DNA of 64,000 nt from NCBI GenBank assembly GCA_034509495.1, contig CM067503.1, positions 22,009,161-22,073,160 on the forward strand, written 5' to 3'. This stretch comes from Acestrorhynchus altus (Eukaryota; Chordata; Actinopteri; Characiformes; Acestrorhynchidae). Made by a program: the position numbers and the translations under genes. This document shows, in pieces, positions 13,903 through 26,684 of the stretch. The first letter of the stretch is position 1. Each line of letters opens with the position of its first letter. The notes under the pieces were generated by a model that saw only the letters and a program-made list of their open reading frames with translations, ran no database searches and was not told the DNA's origin.

Positions 13903-14770
13903 GATCTGAAACAGTTATGGAATTAGTACATTTTAAATGGTGATAAATCTCAAAAAATAAATACAATTAACATATATAACATATATGTACATATAACATA
14001 TAACATATAATAATATTACAGATGACACTTCTATTCTCAAACTTATTCTCAAATGTTCATTTCCCCTGACACCTGAAAAAACAAATCAAAGCAACCTTAA
14101 CATTATGGGGAATAATTTCAAAGCTATTCTATTTATTTGGTTGTCAACTCATATGTACTGATTATTTTTTATGAATATGACACAGACTGATCAACACTAT
14201 TAAGCCAAATCTGCCATGAAAATGTACTTTTAGTAGCCTTCTACAATGTTGGGGCTAACTAAAACTATGCATTTTATTTTACATAGTTCTGATACAGGCA
14301 CACTGATCATAGGTTGTGACTTTCATACTGTTCACAGCCTAAATTAAATACATTTAAATAATTTTTTGCAGTATCTGTTTTAACTTCAGACAGCTAGCTA
14401 CAATATACATATTTTAAGACAAGGAACATTTCAAACATAGAGAATATCCTTCTTTCTGGATATACTTACCTTATAGTAATGAACCCAGATAGTATTTCTA
14501 TGTTGGTGCCATAACTATGACTTCATATGTATCTTTGTTGGTCATTGACATTTTATTGATTGACAAGTTGATTGTATTACTGCCAACATCTGTTTTGGTA
14601 GAGAATTTTTTATTTGAGGTGCACTCTTGAATTGTGTGCCTGGGGGAACGCCTGCATACAGAAATGGTTCTGCAAAAAGTTACTGGCAAACCAGTGGTGG
14701 GGGGCTGAAGATTAATTTATGGTGGCCTTGACCACCATTGGCTACCCCCTGGCTCTGCCCCCTCTGGGTT
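13610..14770. repeat. Possible hAT-like element defined by G-rich ends
   Basis: The left edge CAGTGGTGGAGTCAG, then a G run near 13648, and the right edge TGGCTACCCCCTGGCTCTGC near 14738 look like inverted G/C-rich termini of hAT-type fish elements. The match between the two ends is poor and no target duplication is evident, so the call is tentative. The interior has no transposase. Confidence 0.3.
13829..13901. repeat. (TAA)n microsatellite
   Basis: About 24 perfect TAA units. The minus-strand poly-Leu frame is its translation. Confidence 0.96.
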
Positions 14771-15077
14771 AAACAGAGATCAGGACATTGCTGCTTGATA
14801 GACGTCAGAGTGCCAACAGTTTGGTAGTGAATGATTGAACATTTTTAGGTATTGGGTTTGGCCTCTTCAAATGTTCTGTACATTGATTAAAAAATTTCAT
14901 GATGAAATGTCAAATAAAACAGCCTGGAAGAAAAATCTCCCATTGAAGGTTTGGACGCATTATTGAAGTATGTAACCGCTTTAAAATGCACTACTGGTGG
15001 TTTATCGCAAACCTTTAGCAACCTTTTACTAATTACACAACAAAGCAACAGAATTCTCTGCATTTAACTGAAAGGTG

Positions 15078-15078
<1 letters not shown>

Positions 15079-15122
<44 letters not shown>
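15079..15122. repeat. (AC)n microsatellite
   Basis: 22 perfect AC units. Confidence 0.96.
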
Positions 15123-15124
<2 letters not shown>

Positions 15125-15329
15125 AGAATACATACCCGGAGTGGTGGTGTCACGAAGGCAGAGGAACGAAAAGATTTGTGTTTTTTATTTGAAAGTAAAA
15201 CAGAAAACAGATCCAAGCTTTCAAGAGCAAAATGAAACTAAAGAGGTTAGCAATGTGATAACATCTAGGGTAACTATACCCAGGAGACAAAGGACATCTA
15301 CAGACATTTCAGGTTGAATGGTGGTCATG

Positions 15330-15640
15330 ACACTGGTTGCCAAAAAATTACGTTCAGATAACATCTAATACAAAGTTTGACATAAAATAGCCACGACATG
15401 CGACACTGATATTTTGTTGTTTTTAAGTCATGATGTCTTCCAAACATCACATCCTGATGTCAAATTTACATAAAATAGCAATAGTGTGTTGCAAGTTCTG
15501 TTGACCAAAACCCAATATCAGAATGTTAACATCAACATAACTTGACCTTCCAGCATCAGTAGACGTTGATATTTTAAGTTGTAATGTTAAGTAACCAAAA
15601 TTCAGCATCTTCTAAATGTCACATCCAAGCATCATACTGC
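15330..15640. repeat. Degenerate internal direct repeat, left block
   Basis: TTTGACATAAAATAGC near 15377 returns as TTTACATAAAATAGC near 15465, about 88 bases later, each followed by related sequence. Words such as GACGTTGATATTTT and CCAAAATTCAGCATC resemble a fish repeat rich in GACGT/ATGTC words. Related sequence lies at 16360-16690. Confidence 0.45.
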
Positions 15641-15670
15641 CATGCCCATGCTCCTGCGCTGTGTATGTAT

Positions 15671-15870
15671 GTAGTTCTCTCTGTGTTCCTCTATGTATAT
15701 ACAGTCCTCTCTGTTTTTCTGTGTTTATATACAGTTCTCTCCGTGTTTCTATGTGTATATACAGTCCACTCTGTGTTTCAGTGTATATATACAGTCCTCT
15801 CTGGATTTCTGTGTGTCTATACAGTCCTCTCTGTCTTTCTGTGCGTATACAGGCCTCTCTGTGTTTACCT
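15671..15870. repeat. 30-bp minisatellite, seven units
   Basis: Units begin at 15671, 15701, 15731, 15761, 15791, 15821 and about 15849, each near ACAGTCCTCTCTGTGTTTCT followed by GTGTATATAT. Because 30 is a multiple of three, all three forward frames stay open and give overlapping ten-residue repeats (CVYTVLSVFL in one frame). This explains the three overlapping frames at 15584-15977 without a gene. Confidence 0.95.
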
Positions 15871-16359
15871 CATTGCTGAATTTTGACTTCAGCACTACAA
15901 GTTGGACCACTTTGTTCCATTGTTGTTTTTTCTCATTTTCTGTTTGTCCAACTTCGATTTCTGTATGGCCTAGATAGGATGGGTGGAGGCGGCAGAAAGA
16001 AATCTACTTAAAGGATGGTTCTGAAAGACTTTTAAACAGTTGTTTGAAACATTCCTGCTAGCTGTGGAGTTAATGGAGTTCTTGTTAGTAGTGCAGTTCT
16101 GTACTAAAGTGCTGAATAGTTCTTTTGAAAACTGTGACATGAATTTTGGTTTTGTGAACATATACTGGTTTAAAAACGAGGTAAGCATGTTATGTAAGGT
16201 TTTCAGTAAAGGGATTTGATGTCCTCTAGTATTTGTCATTTAATCCACACATTAGTAAAGGTGAACTGTTCTCTGATTAAAATGAAAAACTAGGGTCTAT
16301 ATGAAATATTGACAGACTTCCAAGTTGTTCAGTATATTGGACTATTGGATTTACAATAG

Positions 16360-16690
16360 AAATTAGACTTCTAATCCAATTATTCCAATTGTCATTTCCA
16401 AGCATTATTCAACATCTGTCATCATTATTCAACTTTGGAGCATGATGAAAACCTGACATTGGTTTTTGACAAATATCTATGTACGTTGAGTTACAAATAT
16501 TCCAACCTAAATTCAATGTCTATCTGTTGTTGGAGTTTGACATCAACATCAACATCAACATCATCTTAATGTTTGAATAATGTATGATTTTGATAACCAA
16601 CCTTACTTCAATGTTTATCCATCGTTGGATCTTGATGTCAATCCGATGTTGGATTTTGACATCAACCTGATTTTCACTTCCAGTGTTGCC
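16360..16690. repeat. ATCAAC-rich degenerate repeat, right block
   Basis: 16541-16565 contains four ATCAAC-type units. Around it, GTTGGATTTTGACATCAACC with TTGATGTCAATCC belongs to the same word family as 15330-15640. The frames 16580-16828 and 16615-16842 lie mostly in this repeat. Confidence 0.5.
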
Positions 16691-17481
16691 AGTGCTGGAA
16701 CTGGAGTGGCAGGAACAGTTGGTTCATCACTGGGCAGAGCCTTGAGGGCAAACACCAGCTTGCTGGTGCTTGCTACAATGATGCAAAGCCTAGAAATTGG
16801 ATGCCAGTCAAGGGGATTAAACCAGTGATGTGCCAGTTCCACATCTCTAAACTAGTAGTATGCCACGGCTGCAACATTTGTACTAATATTTATTATTATT
16901 AAAAATAGAAATGATTTTTAAATAAATAATTCATTTAAACATGATTTCTTTAAATAAGTAAAATAATCTGCCAGAACCAGTTAATTACAATAATGCCAAT
17001 GTGTAGCTTTCTTTCTTTTCCCCAGATATATCTTAATGCTAATGTCATATCTTAACTCATGGCACTGTCTGTTGTTCCTCAGCTTTCCTGTCATTAACAC
17101 TGAAGCCAAATGTAAGCCTTTGATTGAGGTCAGTGACTCATCAGAGGAGCTGGCACATGAAGCCTCAATAGCACTAGCATTTGAAAGAAGAAATCCTTAA
17201 TTGCACAGTGTTCTTGAGTAACTCCATCACTTATGTACTTTTTTCGCTGACTGCTTGCTTCCTTTCCTCCAATATATTAGTTTGTGCACCCAATCCAGAA
17301 GGATTTCAGACTAAATTATTTTTTTCTGATTCTATGGCATGATAGAATGTGGCATTGCTTCCACAAGATGTTATGAAATGGAACATAGTTATGCTGGATG
17401 TATCTGTTAACACAAGAGTAATTTGGGGTCTTGGGGATAAGTTAATTTTGGCCTAAGCACACCCTGCAAAAATGCACTGTC
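16691..17481. other. No gene recognised
   Basis: AT-rich sequence with no identifiable repeat or exon. A CAG preceded by a weak pyrimidine stretch near 17080 is not followed by a convincing coding segment. Confidence 0.45.
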
Positions 17482-17735
17482 TAATTCATTCATCCATCTT
17501 CTAATCTGCATTGTTCTGTTCAGAGTCTGTGTAGGTCCAGAGATTATTCAGAATCACTGGGCACAAGGCTTGAATATCCTCTGGACAGGGCAGTCCATTG
17601 CAACATACCTTGCACAACCTTCACACATGGCCAATTAACCTGCCACATGTATTTCTTGGAGGCAAATCCACAACTCCAGGCACCTGCAGCTGTGTGACAC
17701 ACACACTACTTGTGCCATGACTATGCTACCCATCT
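17482..17735 (+). repeat. Widespread fish LINE-tail-like repeat
   Basis: The order of words CATTCATCCATCTTCTAAT, CTCTGGACAGGGCAGTCCAT, ACATGGCCAATTAACC and CTTGGAGGCAAATC follows a very common fish repeat (Latin-square style: CATCCATC, then cgccagtccat, then caattaacct, then tgtctttgga). It is well diverged. The exact source family was not determined. Confidence 0.65.
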
Positions 17736-18322
17736 AAAGAGTCTTATAACATTATTATGTGAGAAATATCCATTGTACCCTATAATTTGTGTGGCAGGCA
17801 TCATGACTCAATCAAGACCAAGATCAAACTACATTTCCCCAGTCTTCAACTGTCTAGGTCTAGTGAGCTTGTGTCCACTGCAGCCTTGACTTTCTGTTCC
17901 TAGGCAGAAATTGAACTGGAAAGGATATTCCCAATGTCATGTACATTCTGAGAATTTTTTATTCCTTCTGAGATTCTGTATATGCTGCTTTCTACAGCTG
18001 TACAGAGTGGTAATATGAGTTAATGCAGGATTACACCATGCAATTTTACCCCAGTTTTAGCTCTGATTCTCAGTCTGGCTGTTTTTGTACTGGCTGGCTC
18101 AAGTCTGCAAATTTTTTCATTAGCCGAAGTCGACAGTTAATCAAGTAGTGGTCTTCGGTGCAGACACTAATATATGACCTCTTGATTACCTTCCAGACCG
18201 GTTTTTAGTCCAATTCTAAGTGTAACCAAGTGTCCTGTCAGTAAGCAACAAAAATTGAGCCCAAAGATTAACACAGAAAGGGAAAAAAGAAAAAGGGCCA
18301 TGTGTTCACATGTGTTCTCATG

Positions 18323-18395
<73 letters not shown>

Positions 18396-19079
18396 ATCAT
18401 GCATTTAGGACTGAGGAACTGTGCACTTCTTAAAAAGTATATATATATATAAAAATACAGAATACTTACATATTAACACTTTACATACACTAGAAATGGA
18501 AGGTATGCATATATAATGTATGACATACAGATGTTTACATTTCTGTGGGCATTAGATAAGGCAATTTATTTCAAATGTACTGTGAAAATGTGATCAGCAA
18601 TGATGATGATTTTATTCAGAAGTATCACCTGTTTCCCATTTGACAACTCATTATAATTGACTATAAAGTTTGCTGAAGGTCTGTCCCAAAGAGCCTCCCT
18701 AGTCAAACTTTGGGGACATCAAAAACATGTAGACAAACAGTGCAAGCAAACAGCCTGAAAACCTGCATGCAATGATTGGTCCTCCTCTGTATCTTCAGGA
18801 ATTTTGGAGTAAGAGTACACTGCTGAGCTCCCCTTTGAACTGCAAAATGATTAATGGGACAATATGGCCTTTTGGTTCTCACAGGCATCCACTATTGAGG
18901 ACAACAAGACTGCAAGTGTGCCATTTGGGAGTATAAGTTTCTCTGTGTCCAATCAAATTACTGACCTGTTCTTTATTTTCAACTTGTTATTAGTTTTCCT
19001 GACTATTTCCTATTGTAATTTTGCCCTTGTTTCTGGTGTTTAAAGTTGGTTAATTGTCTTTGGATTTTGCATCATGACT
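17736..19079. other. No gene recognised; contains TA tract
   Basis: No exon or transposon is visible apart from the TA repeat at 18327-18393. 18703-18888 has no coding motif. Confidence 0.45.
18327..18393. repeat. (TA)n microsatellite
   Basis: About 33 TA units, self-complementary. A short second tract is at 18439-18451. Confidence 0.96.
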
Positions 19080-19549
19080 GTGGTATTGAAGAACTCTTGA
19101 CCAATTTTGTGGGATGTTTTCAGTGTTTGACATACATTTTTATTCATCAAAAACTTTGAAAGGTTTATATTGGAGACAGTTATGTCAGATATTATCTTCA
19201 GGAGATCCTAGGCTACTCAAATATGTCTTCATTTGTGATGCTAAAATTAAGAGAAATTAATTATATGTATGATTTCTACCATATTTTGATCTAAAATATG
19301 CTTGCACTTAATTTTTATTTTTGCTTCTGAGGACTAAAGAACATGGTATATCTCAGAAGTCCTGGTGGAAAATGCAAGAATTTTGATGATTTTTTTTTTT
19401 ATGATTTAACTGATAAGGATATTTATAATAAGTTCTTCAAAAAAACTTGTGCATTCTTGTGTATCTAATCTGTAGGTTCATTTGATCCTGAGTTGTGAAA
19501 CTTCGAAAATGACATACACACAAATGTATCTCAGGTTCTAAGAGTTAAG
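19080..19549 (+). repeat. Dispersed repeat family R1, plus copy
   Basis: Shares ordered blocks with 57500-58282: TTATTCATC, TTGGAGACAG, GATCCTAGGCTACTCAAAT, then AGTCCTGGTGG and AATTTTGATGATTTT. It ends at GGTTCTAAGAGTTAA (19534-19548), the same right edge as at 54.4 and 58.3 kb. No coding capacity. Confidence 0.7.
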
Positions 19550-19787
19550 GATGCTGAGGTTTTAAAACATGCACAGGGACATTATGCAAAATTTCTTTTT
19601 ATTTGAATTATGCTTTGAAATATTTATCACATTGTTTAAACTAATAAAAACATCTTAGTTCTTGTTGTTTGTCTTCTACAATTTCACCATGAAACTGCAT
19701 TTGTAATGATTAAGCTATATTTATACTGATGTAACTGATGAACAGGGCTGGAGAGAACTCTGGCACCATACACCACACCCACAAACA

Positions 19788-19789
<2 letters not shown>

Positions 19790-19864
<75 letters not shown>
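19790..19864. repeat. (AC)n microsatellite
   Basis: About 37 perfect AC units. The His/Thr frame across it is an artefact. Confidence 0.97.
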
Positions 19865-19866
<2 letters not shown>

Positions 19867-21779
19867 CTTCTATGTATATCTACCTCTTGTGTATATAGTG
19901 TCTATTTGTTCAGTTTTTATCTTATCTTTTTTTTATCATAACTTATGTATATATATTTTTTGTACTTATGTCTAATGAATCATATGTCATGTTGAGGAGA
20001 ACTAGCAAAGTAAGAACACAATTGTACAGTGTTTACTGTTTAATCTCATATACTTTATTGAGTTTCTTTTTATATATTTTTTGGGTTCTGATTCAGATTA
20101 ATTGGCTGATCTTGTCAGCACAGTTACCAGCATTTTTCTGCCAATCATTCTGTGATCTGACACATCCATGCAGTTCAAAGTAGGATGCAACTTCAAAAAA
20201 AAAAAAGGTGAATCAGAACTGCTGCTATTTTTGTGTATAATATTGCAGTAAGTGATCCAAACTACATCAAATTGTCTGCATAAAACAAATCAGTCATGGA
20301 TGTGTTTTGAGCAGGCGTAGAAGTGTTTGGGCAGCAAAAACATACTTGTCTGATTGATACCATCTGGAGTCAGTGATCAATTATGATTATTCAATTTTAA
20401 GCTAAATGTTTATTGCAGATTATTGATATGTTGTGCAACAGTAGATTGTGTTGCCCTTAACCTCATCTAAAGGCTGAAGATTTAGCACACAAAAGCACAC
20501 CCAAACAAATCACACTGACTTTAATGGTCTCCACTTAAGTGTTAATGAGGTCAGCTGGCCTTTGTCCTGTGCTTGGCTAGACGTAAAGATCATGATGGTT
20601 GAATATGAATACATGTACAAAAGTTAATGTAGCTTTATTACAACAGAATATTGAACAAAAAACTTGTTTGATACGCTTGTAGATCATCGTAGAGTCATTT
20701 GCTGGTTAATGTAACAGACATATAAAAACACAAATATGTTTATAATGCATTGAACCTTAAGTTCAAGACTTTGTGTTCTTTTACTAAACTATGCCCAGAT
20801 GTTAAAAGTTAAGAGAAGAAAAGTAAAGTTATTGGTACAGCATTCTGATTTTTCCTGGGAATGGACAGCCTACCATCCTACCATCTGCTTCTATGATTTT
20901 GGCTTTACTGTCCTATAGCCTGTGACCACTTAAACAGGCTTGATAGGAATAAAACTACTGATCCTTGGCTAAAATGCTATGATTTCTTACATTAGTGTCT
21001 TACAAACTAGGCCTGCAAATGTTCCCTTCAGTTAGAGCAATGATTAAAGGCCTTCCTTAGAAATCCACCAGCTCACATGACCAAACAGAGGTAGAGGGAG
21101 GTAGTGCTTGGTGAGGTGACTATAAACCATTTCTTTTTTTGATGTTAAATATATTATTAAAAATTAAACTAACCAAAGAACCATTTTAAGATTACTTCAC
21201 AACGAATGGATCAATAGTACAAAATGATTTTTCATTCTCATCTAAAGTTCTGATTATATTTTTTTCATGTGGAACTGATGAACACATCCGAATCAGATAA
21301 ATTCAATGCAACTTCAATGTGAAGTTTCAAACTTTATGAAATTCATGCACAAAGTGTCGATGAACCACGCAGGGGGACCCCCACATGTGTGTGGATACCC
21401 TGCCAGCCCCTCAGTAGACCCATGCTGGGGGTTCCGGGCTAGAGTCTCTTTTGGCTCAGAACAGCTGTCACCAGCTGGAGATGAAAACCCTCTTGCATCC
21501 GCACACACACAGCTGTCACACACGATTAATAGCAATGAGTGCAGACACAGTCGTTCTTGCCAATAACAATATGTTGTGATATCTGGTAATACACAGCAAA
21601 CATCATCAGATTAATCTGGGTTCAGTATAGCATGCTGTTGGAGGACGTGTTTGTTAGGAAGAAGTGAATATCTTGCGTGTGATGTGCTTCTGCATATTTG
21701 ACTCAGGTTCCATATCTAGTTCCATATCGAGACTGTATATGGGCTGGTATTAAAAGGCTGTAAATTCATACACCATGTG
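19865..21779. other. No gene; candidate regulatory segment inside
   Basis: No coding region is recognised. The segment 21360-21570 stands out by composition and is entered separately. Confidence 0.45.
21360..21570. promoter_or_regulatory. Possible cis-regulatory block with three E-boxes
   Basis: GC-richer than its surroundings. It carries CAGCTG E-boxes at 21462, 21472 and 21510 and a homeodomain-type GATTAAT near 21524. No repeat family is evident, so it may be single-copy. Function is inferred only from composition and motif clustering. Confidence 0.25.
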
Positions 21780-21925
21780 CTGAGATAAGTTCAATTAACT
21801 TAAAATCATTGAGGCAACATGTTGCCCTAAAAAAATGTTCATTATTAACTCATGGAGTTAATAATTTATTGAAACATTTGAGTTAATGTAACCCAATATT
21901 ACCCATGTAACCCAATGTTTTGTGC
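21780..21925. repeat. Small MITE-like sequence with TTAACTC words
   Basis: Words AATTAACTTAAAATCATTGAGGC, TTAACTCATGGAGTTAATAA (palindromic) and TTGAGTTAATGTAACCC resemble small fish elements built from AACTCA/TGAGTT repeats. The ends were not defined. Confidence 0.4.
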
Positions 21926-22466
21926 AAAATGTCTTTTCATTGTTAAATGTTAATTAAATACTGTTGCCAAAATCTGACATTTTAATGTTGTGATAATACA
22001 AGAGCATAGAGCCTCACTCAGCAGAACAGAAAATTGCAACTTTCTACATCATACGGCACTAAGGCCAGGCAGCCGAACAACAGACAGAATGTACACATAA
22101 ACCCAAGAGAGGAGGTAGCCTGTGGGAACACTCTGATGGTAACTGAGGTGGAAGGACACAACCACTATGTAAATAACTCGTGCAAGAAGCCAATGGGAAA
22201 AACATAAGTTTTACTCAGCAAGGTTCTAATGCATAAACCCAGTACATCCCACTATATAATATTGAAGCAGCACAGATAACTTCGTTTTATTTGGTAGTAA
22301 AATTAATAAATCTAACAGTGCTGTTTTTTGAGTCTATTGTTTTTAAAGGGGTCATAGGTTAAGCAGAACAAAAGGTATTATAATACAAATCCCTTATAAA
22401 TTTGGAAAATTAACAAAAATGTGCACAACAACAGCCAAGTCTCAAAAGGAATCTGTGCATAGAGTG

Positions 22467-23492
22467 CATCCAGCAATTTTTACAGTGCTTCAGTTTTCCA
22501 CATTTGTTTATGTTACAGTCTTATTCCAAAATGTATTCAATTAATATTTTCCCTCAAAATTCTTCACAAAATAATACCCCACAATGATAAAGTGAGAAAA
22601 GTCTGTTTGAAAATTTTACAATTTTATTCAAAATAAAAACACAAAAATATAACATATAAAAGTATTCTTTTGATTGGACATGATTTGGAAAGGCATAAAA
22701 CTGTTTATATAAGGTTCCATAGTAGACATGCCAGAACACAAACCAAGCCATGAAGTCTGAGGAATTGTCTGTAGACCTCAGAGACGGGATTGTATGGAGA
22801 CACAGATCTGGAGAAGGGTATAAACAAATGTCTGCTGCATTAATGGTTCCAATGAACACAGTGGCCTCTATCAGCCTTAAATGGAATATGTTTGAAACCA
22901 ACAGGACTCTTCATAGAGCTGGCCACCTGGCCAAACTGAGTGATGGTGATAGGGGGGCCTTAATCAGCAAGATGATCAAGAACACAATGGTCAATCTGAG
23001 ATACCTCCAACAATGAATCTAAGCACACAGCCAAGACAACAAAGGAGAGGCTTTGGGGCAACTCTGTGAATGTCCTTGAGTGGCCCAGCTAGAGCCCAGA
23101 CCCGAATGAACCTGATTGAACATCACTGGAGATATCTAAAAATGGCTGTGCATTGAAAGTGCCCTTCCAGTTTGACAGAGATTGAAAGATTCTGCCGAGA
23201 TGAATGGGAGAAACTTCCCAAAAATAGGTGCACCAAGGTTGTAGAATCATACTCAAAAAGACTTGAGGCTGTAATTGTTGCCAAAAGTACATTGAGCAAA
23301 TGCTGTGAATACTTATGTACATGTTATATTTTAATACATTTACAAATATGTCAAACAAACTTCTCACTTTGTCATTGTGTGGTGTTATGTGTAGTATTGT
23401 GAGAAGAAAAAATACTTTAATCCATTTTAGGAAAAGGTTGTAAAATAATGGGAAAAAGTGAAGCACTGTGAATATTTTCTGGATGCGCTATA
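22467..23492 (+). mobile_element. Internally deleted Tc1-like transposon with both ends
   Basis: Left terminus GTGCATCCAGCAATTTTTA and right terminus (reverse complement) GCGCATCCAGAAAATATTC are inverted repeats of a known fish Tc1 type. 22750-23016 encodes the N-terminal helix-turn-helix region (for example LRDGIVWRHRSGEGYKQMS, VPMNTVASI). 23070-23160 keeps a broken version of the SPDLNP/HHW block with stops. The catalytic middle is deleted: about 1.03 kb remains of an expected roughly 1.6 kb. A second copy lies at 63.3 kb. Confidence 0.88.
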
Positions 23493-24344
23493 TGCTTAAA
23501 TCACAAACCCAACCCAGACACATAGAAAATTAACAGTCTGAACTGAGAATGTACCAGAGCAATCAGTTAATTTTAACAATTAGCTCCACCTAAACCAACA
23601 CTTAAACCTAACCCTTGCCTTACCCATAACATAAACATTACTTAGTTCATATCCTAGTGCGAATGAATGAGACACAGTAGTGCTGCTGCAAATCATGCAA
23701 ATTATGCTAATTTCTAGGGGTACAATTAAGTCACTGTGGGTTTAAAATAAAAACAACAAAAAACTGTGGGATTATGAGGTCCAATTTCATCATTTTTTTC
23801 ATTATTTTATCATTTTACCAATATCCTTCTTACAACTAATCCTGTCAGTCTACAACCTCCAACTGATCCTGTCTGGCAAGCAAAGCCTACTCTTCACCAC
23901 TATATCTGAACACCGGTGAAAGATGAGCCACAAGCTGTCCATCACAAAAGTAGTAGACTCTCAGAAACTGGATTTGGGTTGCCGAACCTCCTTTTCTTAG
24001 AGTTTTCTTCAATTTCCAAACAGCTTTTTGAAGGATTAGGAAACTGTATTCACCGACACCTTGGCTTTATCTGCAGCTTATCTAAAGGAAACAATTACAC
24101 TACTAATGGATACAATGGTATGTCTGTCATTGTTAATTACCTTCTTCTTCTTTATTCTGAGAACAGTCTTTTGAGCAATACTGTATAAATCCACCCCTAG
24201 AGAATGCAGTATCTGTAACAGAATTTCAGAATTTTGGAAGTGGTGAATACTACATACAATATTATTTTATATCATATTATATATCATGACATAATGCTTT
24301 CATGCTGTAGCATAAATGCTATTTTAGTTTGTCTCAGAATTAAC
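23493..24344. other. No gene recognised
   Basis: AT-rich, no domain or repeat identified. The frame 23916-24188 has no family resemblance that I can see. Confidence 0.45.
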
Positions 24345-24540
24345 TATGAAGTCAAGACCCTTAATGGTGGGATTGACCCTACTGCAGCAGTAACAACTTT
24401 TGCTCTTCTGGGAAGGATTTACACTAGATATTGGAACATTGCTATGAGGCAATGGGTTACATTCAATTAATCCCCAAGAGAGCAAGAGTGAGGTCAACTG
24501 TGGATGCTGGACATTTAGGTCTGTCACAAGGTAATGCATA
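24345..24540 (-). mobile_element. Decayed Tc1-like transposon fragment
   Basis: Blocks GCAGCAGTAACAACTTTTGC, TCTTCTGGGAAGGATTTACA and GATATTGGAACATTGC match the antisense strand of the Tc1 family also represented at 11.2, 52.2 and 63.0 kb. The frames at 24234-24539 fall inside it. Confidence 0.65.
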
Positions 24541-25446
24541 GAACTGAATCACTGGACATGGTAATCAGTCTCACAGCATCCCATTCTGTTAGCAATGATT
24601 TTCTGTAGAGATTATGTCAGTAACTACTGGGAACAGTAGTTAAATTCACTAATGAGAGGAGGCATTCACATACTGCTAGGCACATAGTGTGTGTATATAT
24701 ACATATATACATATAAGCTCTTGAAGTAGGCATATGCATAATTGCTTGGTGACACCATCAAACAATCAGAATAGAAGACTACAACAGGAATTGAAAGGGT
24801 GAAAAGTGCGTAATATCATCAGGGATCAGTGTAAATTTTTTTTAGAACTTTGTTGCTATGGCTGAATTTAAGTTCATGACAGTTTTAGTGTATATGAAAC
24901 TACTACTCCAGTTATTAACCACAAAACTGAAGTTTTCCCCATGTGTTGTTCAGTGAGGAGTAGGTCTACAGTGCGTGTTTTAAGCTGTCAGGGGGAGGTA
25001 GTAATCAATCCATCAGTGTTTCGGAGAGAAGATAGACTGCCACTACTCATCTGATGCATCTGAGGAAACTGAGCCGGCTTGGAGCTGATAAACTCAATAT
25101 CAGCAGCTTTGCCCTTTTGAGAAAAAAAAGTCCATCATCGCAGAGATGAGAAGGAAGATAAAGGAGAATATTTTGTCAGGACAGTTCCCTCATCTAAACT
25201 GGGACTTTCAGTTTCCATTATTTTTTTTTTTTTCAATGTGCTTTGAGCTTAGATGGTACAAGACTTTCCTCACCCCCTTCCCAAGTCCATTCCTCCAGCC
25301 CATGTCTGTGGCTGGTTGTCCTTAATTAAGCAACAACAACAAAAAAAATGTGTTCATGTACAAAAACCTTTATTTAGAATATCTGTGCTTTGTTCACATG
25401 TCAGAATCAAAATCAGAACCAGGGGAGGTCTTTTTCTGTCTGCCGG

Positions 25447-25450
25447 CTAT

Positions 25451-25497
<47 letters not shown>

Positions 25498-25517
25498 TTA
25501 ATTATTTATTTATTAAT
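25447..25517. repeat. (TTTA)n microsatellite
   Basis: About 13 perfect units followed by a few imperfect ones. Confidence 0.95.
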
Positions 25518-26431
25518 TCCGCTTTCATATTGCAGTTAGATCTTCAACAGTAGAGGTGTTGATGTTATATGGTTTGAAGCTTGTAAAAAACGTACAGCCT
25601 TGGAAGCCCATCCCTGTTTCTCCACAAGCCCAAGTAAAGGCTTCCATCACAGTTTGGTTGAAATCAAGCAGCTCTGTCTTAATAAAAGGTTAAGCATTAA
25701 GCATAGAAGGTTAGCATTAAGGTCTTATGCTTTAAAAGTTGCAGTTATTGCAATAAAATTCTCAATTACTCTGTTGTTGGTCTGCTCAACTGAGAAGCAT
25801 TTTCCTTCCTACTTTCACATCATTTCATGAGATTTCTCTTCTAATGGAATACGTCTGACTCTGTCAGTCTGAGATATTGTTGGAAGCAAATAGTCAGTAT
25901 GTTTGGAGACACACTCTTTACTTTGCCTTGATTCTGAACTCAATCAACTGCACCTGGTAAAATGCTGTTTCAGGCTGTGCTATTTGCCAGAATGGCCTTG
26001 AGAAGAATGTCCTCCTGATGTGTGTCTGATAGTGAGCAGTGTGATTTAATTGTATAAAATAGAAATCTTCTATTTGTCACTCATACAGTATAGCCGATGA
26101 TTGATGCACAGTTTGTGCCCGCTTTCTTCTATCCCTTCATCTGTAATCAGTTTCTGACCACAGAGCTGCTCTTAAAATAGAAATGACACTGACCGGTGTA
26201 AAAACCATAGAAACACTTGACACTTGTACCAACACTACACATATATTAGTGTCACAGCTATGCTAAAGGAACTTTTCATTTAACCAACCCAGAAAGGTCA
26301 GTCATTGTCCAGTTTTGTCTTGGTAAACCCACCAAAATCCCTTTTCCTTGTTCCTCCTTATTTTTCCCTTGTGGAGAGCAGACAAATGTCCCTACAACTG
26401 CTAAACGTTCATTCTGGGGGGATTTGGCCCT

Positions 26432-26434
<3 letters not shown>

Positions 26435-26511
<77 letters not shown>
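26435..26511. repeat. (AC)n microsatellite
   Basis: About 38 perfect AC units, read on the other strand as poly Cys/Val. Confidence 0.97.
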
Positions 26512-26512
<1 letters not shown>

Positions 26513-26684
26513 CTAGTAACCGAATGTGTGAAGATTAGCTTTTATAAACCCAGATTAATGACAATAACCTCTCAGCAAACAGTGAAAGTGCTTCTGCAGC
26601 AAATCAGAGGCGCTTAGACAAACACACAAAAAGATAGTAAGTGGTGCTGGCGTAGCGAACACATCCAGGCTTTTGGCCTCTGCT

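Larger units (their letters stand above)
24541..26684. other. No gene; two microsatellites inside
   Basis: The segment 25000-25200 has no recognised repeat and no coding signature. Frames 25253-25553 overlap the TTTA array and are artefacts. Confidence 0.45.

Noticed and set aside
15880..15900. Second RE1 half-site TTCAGCACT
   Set aside because: There is no matching right half at the required spacing.
15584..15977. Three overlapping plus-strand frames
   Set aside because: All are generated by a 30-bp minisatellite whose unit is a multiple of three.
26090..26190. Possible extra copy of the 44.6-kb repeat family
   Set aside because: Only CAGTTTCTGACCACAGAGCTGC is suggestive; too short to support a call.
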